From contig NZ_VWWP01000012.1 of the NCBI RefSeq assembly GCF_011752975.1, positions 1-64,000 of the forward strand: a DNA stretch of 64,000 bases, given 5' to 3'. How positions within the stretch are numbered: the first letter of the stretch is position 1; the number at the start of each line of letters is the position of its first letter. A model generated the notes under the pieces. The model was not told the origin of the DNA. It made no database searches and saw nothing but the letters and a program-made list of their open reading frames with translations. The position numbers and the translations under genes were made by a program. Source of the DNA: Chryseobacterium sp. Tr-659. Its GTDB lineage: Bacteria; Bacteroidota; Bacteroidia; Flavobacteriales; Weeksellaceae. This document shows, piece by piece, positions 23,875 through 30,860 of the stretch.

Positions 23875-26800
23875 ATGCATCGCTTTTTTATATTTTTATA
23901 TTATCTGATCTCCAAAAATAAGATCCTTTCTGTACTCACAGCTTTAGGAATTGCCGTTTTATGTCTCTTCTTTGCTTCCAGGATTAATTTTGAGGAGGAC
24001 ATCAATCAGATTATTCCTAAAAACGAGAAATCAGATCTTACAGCAAAGGTTCTTAAACAGCTTAACTTTTCGGATAAGATCATTGTAATCATTGAAAACA
24101 AATCCGGAGAAGACAGCTTTCTGCTTTCTGAAACTGCAGATACTTTCCTGAAGAAAATTGAGCCTTTACAAAAGTATATCGGCTCTGTTCAGGGGAAAGT
24201 GAATGATCATGAAATTTCAGAAACCTTTGACTTCGTCAACCAAAACCTGCCATTGTTCCTTAATGAAACAGATTACAAAGAGATTGAAAATAAGCTTCAG
24301 AAAGACAGCATTTCCAAACAGGTAGAAAGCAATTATATTTCTTTGGTTTCTCCCACAAGTCTTGTAACAAAAGAGTTTATCAAAAAAGATCCTCTGGGAC
24401 TCACCTTTCTCGGAATCAAAAAATTAAATGCATTAAACATAAGCAAAGACTTTAAACTTGAAGACAGCTACATTGTAACCAAAGATGGAAAAAATCTTTT
24501 ACTTTTCATTGACCCTAAGAATAAAAGCAATGATACAAAAGCCAACGAAGCATTTGTAGATCAGCTCAATCTTATAAAAGACAGCATTAACAAACAATTT
24601 AAAGGAAAAACGGAACTAAGTTATTTCGGTTCTCCGGTAATTGCTGTAGCCAATGCTCAACAGATCAAAAAAGATATTCAGAATACAGTGGTTATTTCTT
24701 TGACCGTGCTTTTGATCCTGCTGATCTATTATTTCAGAAACTTCTTTACACCCATCATTGTCTTTTTACCAACTGTTTTTTCGGTACTCCTGGCCTTACT
24801 GATCTTGTATTTTATTAAAGACAAGATCTCAGCAATTTCATTAAGTGTGGGTGCCATCCTCATCGGAATCACGATAGATTATGCCTTGCATATTCTTACC
24901 CATTATAAACACAATAACAATATTGAGGAACTTTATAAAGAAATTACACAGCCCATTGTTTTGAGCAGTGCAACAACTGCCGTTTCCTTCCTGTGTCTTG
25001 TTTTTGTACGTTCCGAAGCGTTGAAGGATCTTGGCCTCTTTGCCGCCATTACAGTCATTTTATCTTCAATTACCGCTCTCATCATTGTTCCTCAGCTTTA
25101 TAAACCCAAAGCATTAGAAGAAAAGCATAACACCAACTTTATTGATAGAATCGGGTCTTATCCTTATGAGAAAAATAAGCCATTAATCATAGGATGCACT
25201 GTCATTATTATTGCCTGTCTTTTCGGGTTCAGACACGTGGGCTTCAATGAAGATATCGGGGATCTGAATTATATTCCTAAAGAGCTGAAGATCAGTGAAG
25301 CCAAACTACAAAAGCTTTCGGATATCACTTCAAAATCTATTTACACCATTTCCTATGGAAATTCAGAAGAGCAGGCGCTGACCAGGAATTCGAATTTGAA
25401 TAATTTCCTCGAAAAAGAAAAAAAAGATGGCAAAATCCTAAGCTACAGCTCTATTGGCAATATCGTTCTCTCTGAAAAAGATCAGCAGAAAAAGATTGAG
25501 GAATGGAACCGCTTCTGGAATGACAATAAAAAAAATCAGATCATTTCCGAATTGATCAGCAATGGAAACAAATTCGGGTTCAACAGTTCCGCATTTGATA
25601 ATTTCAATGAGGTTTTACATAAAAACTATGCTACACTAAGTCTGAAAGATTACGAAAAAGTAAAAGCACTTCAGATCTCAGAATTCATGAGCCATGAAAA
25701 TGGTTTCTACACGGTTTCTAATGTGGTAAAAGTGGATGAAACCAAAAGAGATGCCTTCATCAAGGATATTGAAAAAAAGCACGATGCTCTTGCTATCGAT
25801 CGCCAGCAGATGAATGAAAACTTCCTCGGGCTGCTGAAGAGGGATTTCAGTACTTTGATCAACTATTCACTTTTAGCAATCATTTTAACGATCATTGTTT
25901 TCTTCCGGAATTTTGAACTAACTGTTCTTACCATGTTCCCCATTGTTCTAACGGGTGTTGTAACAGCCGGAATTCTTTATTTTTTAGGTTTGGAATTAAA
26001 TATCTTCAGCACCGTGGTGTGTACACTGGTATTCGGTGTAGGAGATGATTTCAGTATTTTCCTTACACAGGCCATGCAAAAAGAACACACAACAGGAAAG
26101 AATGAATTGCCAACCTACAGAATTTCAATTATTCTTGCGGTCTTCACAACAATCCTTTCTATTGGCTCCCTTATTTTTGCCAAACATCCTGCTTTACATT
26201 CGCTGGCTTTGGTTGCTTTAATAGGGATGTTCTCAGTGATTATTATTACATCTACATTATATCCTTTCTGGTTCAGATTACTTATCACCAACCGTGCAAA
26301 GAAAGGGCTGTCTCCCATTACATTCAGAATGTTCTTCCAGTCCGTTTTTTCGTTTCTTTATTATGGATTGGGCGGATTGATATTCTCAGCTTTCGGAAGT
26401 TTTTTTGTTAAAAACTCTAAAGGCAGAACTTTAGACATCATAAAACTAATTCTGGCGAAATTTTTAACATCCGTATTGTATTCGAATCCTTTTGTAAAGA
26501 AAAGAGTTATTAAAAATACGGCTGAAGATTTCAGCAAACCTGCAGTAATTATTGCCAATCATACTTCTTTCCTGGACACCCTGGCTATTGCCATGGCCAC
26601 TCATAAAATCATTTATCTTGTTAATGACTGGGTGTATCAGTCTCCTGTTTTCGGAAAACTGGTAAGAGCACTGGGATTTTATCCTGTTTCCCAAGGGATA
26701 GAAAATGGAATGGATAAACTAAAAGAAAAGATTGAGCAAGGGTATTCTCTTGTTGTATTTCCAGAAGCGGAACGTTCTTACACCAATGATGTAAAGAGAT

Positions 26801-27528
26801 TCCATAAAGGGGCATTTTATCTTGCCGAACAATTCGGATTAGATATTCTTCCTCTTTATATCCACGGAAATTCTGAAGTACTGCCTAAAGGAGATTTCAT
26901 CATCTATGATGGAAGTATTACAGTGAAGGTAGGTAACAGAATCATCAAGGATGACATGAGCTTTGGTAAAAATTACTCTGAGAGAACGAAAAAGATCAAT
27001 GCTTATTTCAGAGAAGAGTTCGCTAAACTAAGAGAAGAGGTTGAGGATGAAAATTATTTTAAAAAGAAATTATTCTTAAGTTTCTTATACAAAGATGCTG
27101 AAGTAATAAAGGCTGTGAAAGATGATTTCAACACCAACAAATCAGTATATTTTGAGCTCAACAAATATATCTCCTCCGACGCAAGTATTCTTCATATTGC
27201 TGATGACTTCGGACAAAAAGATGTTTTATTAACATTATATCAGGCGAGCAGAAGAGTCTTTTCACTGATCAGAAATGATGAAAAAAGAGAAACCGCCGCC
27301 CATAGTTACCTGATAAAAAGAAGAAAGATACATTATATAAAAGACCTTTCGGAAATCAATAAAACAATTGATGTGCTTTTGATCTCGGATGACGGTTTTA
27401 AAACGAATGATCTTCCGGTTCATCCTGACACCATCATTTTTATAAATACCAAAGACACTTCGTTTGTAAGTGAAAATTATACATTAGAATTGAGTACTGA
27501 ATTCATAAAAGTATTTAAAGCCCAATAA
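23875..27528 (+). CDS. MMPL/RND-type exporter fused to lysophospholipid acyltransferase domain
   Basis: A 1217-residue fusion. Residues 1-800 form two RND/MMPL halves, each with a membrane segment, a periplasmic domain (residues about 35-265 and 455-655) and a cluster of membrane helices (for example IGITIDYALHILTHY and VFGVGDDFSIFLTQ). Residues 850-1040 are a PlsC-like acyltransferase with NHTSFLD (HX4D, His near 894) and FPEAERSY (near 961). The last 150 residues have a Rossmann-like outline with ILHIADDFGQ but no intact SAM motif. In aryl polyene clusters MMPL proteins are thought to export the polyene lipid. First gene of the operon with darA, darB and two dehydratases. Confidence 0.88.
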   Translation: MHRFFIFLYYLISKNKILSVLTALGIAVLCLFFASRINFEEDINQIIPKNEKSDLTAKVLKQLNFSDKIIVIIENKSGEDSFLLSETADTFLKKIEPLQKYIGSVQGKVNDHEISETFDFVNQNLPLFLNETDYKEIENKLQKDSISKQVESNYISLVSPTSLVTKEFIKKDPLGLTFLGIKKLNALNISKDFKLEDSYIVTKDGKNLLLFIDPKNKSNDTKANEAFVDQLNLIKDSINKQFKGKTELSYFGSPVIAVANAQQIKKDIQNTVVISLTVLLILLIYYFRNFFTPIIVFLPTVFSVLLALLILYFIKDKISAISLSVGAILIGITIDYALHILTHYKHNNNIEELYKEITQPIVLSSATTAVSFLCLVFVRSEALKDLGLFAAITVILSSITALIIVPQLYKPKALEEKHNTNFIDRIGSYPYEKNKPLIIGCTVIIIACLFGFRHVGFNEDIGDLNYIPKELKISEAKLQKLSDITSKSIYTISYGNSEEQALTRNSNLNNFLEKEKKDGKILSYSSIGNIVLSEKDQQKKIEEWNRFWNDNKKNQIISELISNGNKFGFNSSAFDNFNEVLHKNYATLSLKDYEKVKALQISEFMSHENGFYTVSNVVKVDETKRDAFIKDIEKKHDALAIDRQQMNENFLGLLKRDFSTLINYSLLAIILTIIVFFRNFELTVLTMFPIVLTGVVTAGILYFLGLELNIFSTVVCTLVFGVGDDFSIFLTQAMQKEHTTGKNELPTYRISIILAVFTTILSIGSLIFAKHPALHSLALVALIGMFSVIIITSTLYPFWFRLLITNRAKKGLSPITFRMFFQSVFSFLYYGLGGLIFSAFGSFFVKNSKGRTLDIIKLILAKFLTSVLYSNPFVKKRVIKNTAEDFSKPAVIIANHTSFLDTLAIAMATHKIIYLVNDWVYQSPVFGKLVRALGFYPVSQGIENGMDKLKEKIEQGYSLVVFPEAERSYTNDVKRFHKGAFYLAEQFGLDILPLYIHGNSEVLPKGDFIIYDGSITVKVGNRIIKDDMSFGKNYSERTKKINAYFREEFAKLREEVEDENYFKKKLFLSFLYKDAEVIKAVKDDFNTNKSVYFELNKYISSDASILHIADDFGQKDVLLTLYQASRRVFSLIRNDEKRETAAHSYLIKRRKIHYIKDLSEINKTIDVLLISDDGFKTNDLPVHPDTIIFINTKDTSFVSENYTLELSTEFIKVFKAQ

Positions 27529-27571
27529 TAAATATGAAAAACATATTTTTGTAAACGCTAAATAAAAACTA

Positions 27572-28486
27572 ATGAGAAAGAATATACTTGTCATATATTA
27601 TTCACAAACCGGCCAATTGGAAGATATTGTGAGAAATATAGCCAGACCTTTTGAGGCTCGAAAGGAAGAATATGATATCACCTATTATAATATTCAACTG
27701 AAGGAAGACTTCCCTTTTCCATGGCCAAGTGATGTTTTTTTCAACACTTTCCCGGAATCTTATCTACAAATTCCAAAAGAAATAGTACCTCCGTCAGAAG
27801 AGATACTTCATAAAAAATATGACCTGATCCTGTTTGGATATCAGGTGTGGTACCTTACTCCATCCATCCCGATTATTTCCTTCCTGAAAAGTGATTATGC
27901 AGGAAAGATTCTCAAGGATACACCTGTGGTTACCATTTCCGGAACCAGAAATATGTGGATGCTTTCACAGGAAAAACTCAAACTCTATTTAAGAGACTTA
28001 AAAGCCAAACTTGTAGGAAACATTGCCCTGGTAGACCGCCATGATAATTACACCAGTGTACTGACCATTCTTCGCTGGCTGACAACGGGGCAGAAAGAAA
28101 AGTCCGGGATGCTTCCTGCAGCAGGTGTTTCCGATGAAGAAATTTCCGGTTCGGTAAAGTATGGCCAGATTATTGAAAAACATTTTAAGAACAATGATCT
28201 TAATGCTTTACAACCTGATCTTGTTAAAAACGGGGCCATTGAAATCCGTCCGTTTCTGGTACGGGTAGAGAAGGTGGGTAATAAAATTTTTACGGTATGG
28301 TCTAACCTGATAATCAAGAAAAAAGAGAAACGTCCATTGCTGATAAAATTCTTTAAGGTATATTTGATGGCTGCGATATGGATTATCTCACCTGTCGTGT
28401 TGGTATTACACCTGCTTACTACCCCAATATTTTGGTTTAAAAGACAAAAACAAAAAAGATATTTACAAGGAATTAATTTAAAATAG
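27572..28486 (+). CDS. darA: dialkylresorcinol condensing enzyme DarA
   Basis: A 304-residue protein with a flavodoxin-like N-terminal part (ILVIYYSQTGQLEDIVRNIA, then LILFGYQVWYLTPSIP) and VVTISGTRNMWM in the middle. A C-terminal hydrophobic hairpin (about 270-293) suggests membrane association. In dialkylresorcinol (dar) clusters, DarA acts with the DarB ketosynthase to cyclise and aromatise the coupled beta-keto acyl chains into a 2,5-dialkylresorcinol, the alcohol half of flexirubin. It lies 1 nt upstream of darB, the usual arrangement. TATTTTTG at 27544-27551 could be an internal promoter, without a good -33 partner. Confidence 0.85.
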   Translation: MRKNILVIYYSQTGQLEDIVRNIARPFEARKEEYDITYYNIQLKEDFPFPWPSDVFFNTFPESYLQIPKEIVPPSEEILHKKYDLILFGYQVWYLTPSIPIISFLKSDYAGKILKDTPVVTISGTRNMWMLSQEKLKLYLRDLKAKLVGNIALVDRHDNYTSVLTILRWLTTGQKEKSGMLPAAGVSDEEISGSVKYGQIIEKHFKNNDLNALQPDLVKNGAIEIRPFLVRVEKVGNKIFTVWSNLIIKKKEKRPLLIKFFKVYLMAAIWIISPVVLVLHLLTTPIFWFKRQKQKRYLQGINLK

Positions 28487-28487
28487 A

Positions 28488-29627
28488 ATGTACGACGTAT
28501 TTATAACAAAAGCATCAAAATACTTACCCAATGAGCCGGTAGCGAATGATGAAATGGAGACTTATCTTGGGCTTATCAATGATGCGCCATCTAAAGCAAA
28601 ATCACTTATCCTAAGAAATAATAAAATTACGACAAGGTACTATGCTTTAGACAAAGAAGGAAACCCTACGCACTCCAATGCGCAGCTTACTGCAAAAGCA
28701 ATAGAAGGACTTTTTGACGAAAATTTCAAAAAGGAAGATATGAAATTATTATCTGTAGGAACTACTTCACCGGACCAGATCCAGCCTTCTCACGCTTCTA
28801 TGGTTCACGGTGAACTGAACATCGGAAAATCTATTGAGATTAATACTGCAACAGGTCTTTGCAACTCGGGTATGAATGCTCTTAACTACGGATTTCTTTC
28901 TGTAAAAGCAGGTGTACAGGATAGCGCAGTATGCGCAGGTTCCGAAAGAATGTCTGCCTGGATGACTGCAGATAAATTCAACCATGAAGCCGAAAACCTG
29001 ATATTACTGGAAGAGAGACCTATCATTGCTTTCAAAAGAGAATTCCTTAGATGGATGCTTTCTGATGGAGCCGGAGCTTTCTTATTGGAAAATAAACCAA
29101 GAGAAACAGGAGTTTCTTTAAAAATAGAATTCATAGATTTTTATTCTTACGCTCACGAGATTGAAGCATGTATGTATGCAGGATGCGACAAACAGGAAGA
29201 CGGAAGCTTAAAATCATGGGCAGATTACCCTTCGGATGAATGGTTGAAGCAATCTATTTTCGCGATTAAGCAGGATACGAAAATCCTTGATAAATATATT
29301 CTTGTAAAAGGAGCTGAAAGTTTAAGGGCTTCTTTTGACAAACATAATCTGGATCCGGATAAAATTGATCATGTTTTAGCACATATCTCTTCCGGCTATT
29401 TCAAAGATGGACTGAAAGATGAGTTTGCTAAAAAGGGAATGGATTTCCCGGCTGAGAAATGGTTCTATAACCTTTCTGACATCGGAAACATCGGTGCTGG
29501 CTCTATCTTTGTTGCTTTAGAGGAATTAATGAATTCCGGGACATTGAAAAAAGGAGAAAAAGTACTTCTTTGTGTTCCTGAAAGTGGAAGATTTGCTTAT
29601 TCTTGCTCACTGTTAACGGTTTGCTAA
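28488..29627 (+). CDS. darB: KAS III-like ketosynthase DarB
   Basis: A 379-residue thiolase-fold enzyme of the FabH type. The catalytic Cys is in NTATGLCNSGMNAL (Cys125); the His and Asn segments are DHVLAHISSGYF and LSDIGNIGAGS. In dialkylresorcinol biosynthesis DarB condenses a beta-keto acyl thioester with a second acyl chain, and the product is aromatised by DarA. Its length is normal. Its stop overlaps the next start (TAATG), so the dehydratase gene is translationally coupled. Confidence 0.9.
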   Translation: MYDVFITKASKYLPNEPVANDEMETYLGLINDAPSKAKSLILRNNKITTRYYALDKEGNPTHSNAQLTAKAIEGLFDENFKKEDMKLLSVGTTSPDQIQPSHASMVHGELNIGKSIEINTATGLCNSGMNALNYGFLSVKAGVQDSAVCAGSERMSAWMTADKFNHEAENLILLEERPIIAFKREFLRWMLSDGAGAFLLENKPRETGVSLKIEFIDFYSYAHEIEACMYAGCDKQEDGSLKSWADYPSDEWLKQSIFAIKQDTKILDKYILVKGAESLRASFDKHNLDPDKIDHVLAHISSGYFKDGLKDEFAKKGMDFPAEKWFYNLSDIGNIGAGSIFVALEELMNSGTLKKGEKVLLCVPESGRFAYSCSLLTVC

Positions 29628-30058
29628 TGGAAAACAGATTACCCACCTCTGATAAAGATTTTGTAGAAAGCCTTATTCCGCAGCGTTTTCCTTTTGTAAT
29701 GGTACATGAGCTTACGGAATATTCTGAAAATCATCTTACATCGGGATTTGAGATAAAAGAAGGCAATCTCTTCATTCAGGACGGTTTTTTTCAGGCTTCA
29801 GGGCTAATAGAACATCAGGCACAAAGTGTTGCACTTCATACCGGATATAAATATTATCTGTTGGGAAAAGATGCTCCTACAGGGTATATTGGAGCCATCA
29901 AGTCGTTTGAGGCTGAAATACTGCCTAAAACAGGAGATCACCTGAGTTCTGAGGTAACCATCCTTAATGAGATAATGGGAGTAACGTTAGTAGATATCGT
30001 AACCAGACTGAACGGTGAAGTGATTGCAAAATCACAAATGAAAACCGCTGTAAAATAA
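29627..30058 (+). CDS. ApeP-like hot-dog 3-hydroxyacyl-ACP dehydratase
   Basis: A 143-residue hot-dog protein: SLIPQRFPFVMVHELTEY, then FFQASGLIEHQAQSVALHTG, where the Glu-x-x-Ala-Gln helix matches the COG4706/ApeP type rather than FabZ, which has the GHFPxxPxxPG loop. ApeP proteins supply dehydration in aryl polyene assembly. I chose the ATG at 29627, sharing one base with the darB stop; an upstream start at 29603 would run inside darB. A second, related gene follows at 6 nt, so they may form a heterodimer, as dehydratases in such clusters can. Confidence 0.8.
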   Translation: MENRLPTSDKDFVESLIPQRFPFVMVHELTEYSENHLTSGFEIKEGNLFIQDGFFQASGLIEHQAQSVALHTGYKYYLLGKDAPTGYIGAIKSFEAEILPKTGDHLSSEVTILNEIMGVTLVDIVTRLNGEVIAKSQMKTAVK

Positions 30059-30064
30059 CTGAAA

Positions 30065-30508
30065 ATGGAAATAAAGGAAGATAATATCATTAACATACAC
30101 AACTTTTTACCTCATCGTGAACCGATGTTGATGGCAGACTATATTCTGGAACTGACCAAGGAAAAAGTGGTGACTTCCTTTGAAATTAAAGAAGATAATA
30201 TATTTGTCCACAACCATGAGTTTGTTGAAGCAGGTTTAATTGAAAATCTGGCGCAAACCTGTTCATCTATCCTTGGGCAAAGCTTTTTTGAGAATCCTGA
30301 AACAGACACAAAGGTGATCGGATTTATCACCAACATCAAGAAAATTGAAGTTTTTGCCCTTCCAAAGGTAAATGATAAGATTATCTCCAAGGCATCGCTT
30401 ATTTCTCAGTTTGAAAATATCTGTCATATCTTCTGTGAAACTTTTAATAATGATGAATTACTGATCAGAGCAGAGATTAATCTGTTCATTCAGGAAGTAA
30501 CATCATAA
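30065..30508 (+). CDS. second ApeP-like hot-dog dehydratase
   Basis: A 147-residue hot-dog protein with NFLPHREPMLMADYILEL (the LPHRxPM start typical of ApeP), then VEAGLIENLAQTCSSILG and VIGFITNIKKIEVFALP. It is a diverged paralogue of the preceding gene and keeps the Glu of the central helix. Predicted to act in the cytoplasm on ACP-bound polyene or resorcinol precursors. Last gene of unit 1, followed by a strong terminator at 30533-30559. Confidence 0.8.
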   Translation: MEIKEDNIINIHNFLPHREPMLMADYILELTKEKVVTSFEIKEDNIFVHNHEFVEAGLIENLAQTCSSILGQSFFENPETDTKVIGFITNIKKIEVFALPKVNDKIISKASLISQFENICHIFCETFNNDELLIRAEINLFIQEVTS

Positions 30509-30532
30509 AGAAAAGCCCAAATTAAAATAAAG

Positions 30533-30559
30533 AAAGCTGTACATTTTTTGTACAGCTTT
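30533..30559 (+). terminator. intrinsic terminator of flexirubin unit 1
   Basis: Perfect 11-bp stem AAAGCTGTACA (30533-30543) / TGTACAGCTTT (30549-30559) with a T loop, followed by TTTCATTTG. It lies 25 nt after the second dehydratase. Confidence 0.85.
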
Positions 30560-30600
30560 TTCATTTGTTGAATAAATTCATTTTGTTTTTAGAATTAAGT

Positions 30601-30629
30601 CTAGGCTAAAGCCCACTCCTATTGAATAC
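30601..30629. repeat. possible dispersed short palindromic element
   Basis: GGCTAAAGCC (30604-30613) is a small palindrome followed by CACTCCTATTGAATAC. From memory, similar GGCTAAAGCC...TCCTATTGA strings recur between genes in Chryseobacterium genomes. Only one copy was noticed in this window, so repetition is not shown here. Confidence 0.3.
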
Positions 30630-30745
30630 TTCACAAAATTTTCGTAAAAAAACATCATTTTCATTTACATTCTGCTAACAAAAGCACCCGCAAACAATTA
30701 GTAATCAACAAAATACACCATACAAAACATCCTTAAATAAGGAAT

Positions 30746-30761
30746 TATTTCACGTGAAACA
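30746..30761. other. parS-like centromere site (ParB binding)
   Basis: TATTTCACGTGAAACA matches the bacterial chromosomal parS consensus TGTTTCACGTGAAACA at 15 of 16 positions, including the perfect 12-bp palindrome TTTCACGTGAAA (30748-30759). A second CGTGAAACATT half-site (30773-30783) repeats 30753-30763 exactly 20 bp away. It lies in a gene-free stretch between terminators (30509-30860), away from any ORF that could explain it. ParB spreading from such sites directs origin segregation. Confidence 0.7.
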
Positions 30762-30813
30762 TTATCCAAATCCGTGAAACATTCATCAATAAAGAAAAAA
30801 TGTTTAGCTAAAA

Positions 30814-30839
30814 AAAGTGGAACATTTCTGCTCCACTTT
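30814..30839 (-). terminator. intrinsic terminator of the M16 peptidase gene
   Basis: An 8-bp stem AAAGTGGA (30814-30821) / TCCACTTT (30832-30839), 10-nt loop, then TTTTAGC on the minus strand. With the terminator at 30533 it delimits the parS-bearing spacer. Confidence 0.7.
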
Positions 30840-30860
30840 ATAAGTATATCAACTAAAAGA

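Noticed and set aside
25225-25245. CACGTG in the MMPL gene as another parS site
   Set aside because: Flanks (GACACGTGGGC) match the parS consensus only in the core, and it is inside coding sequence.
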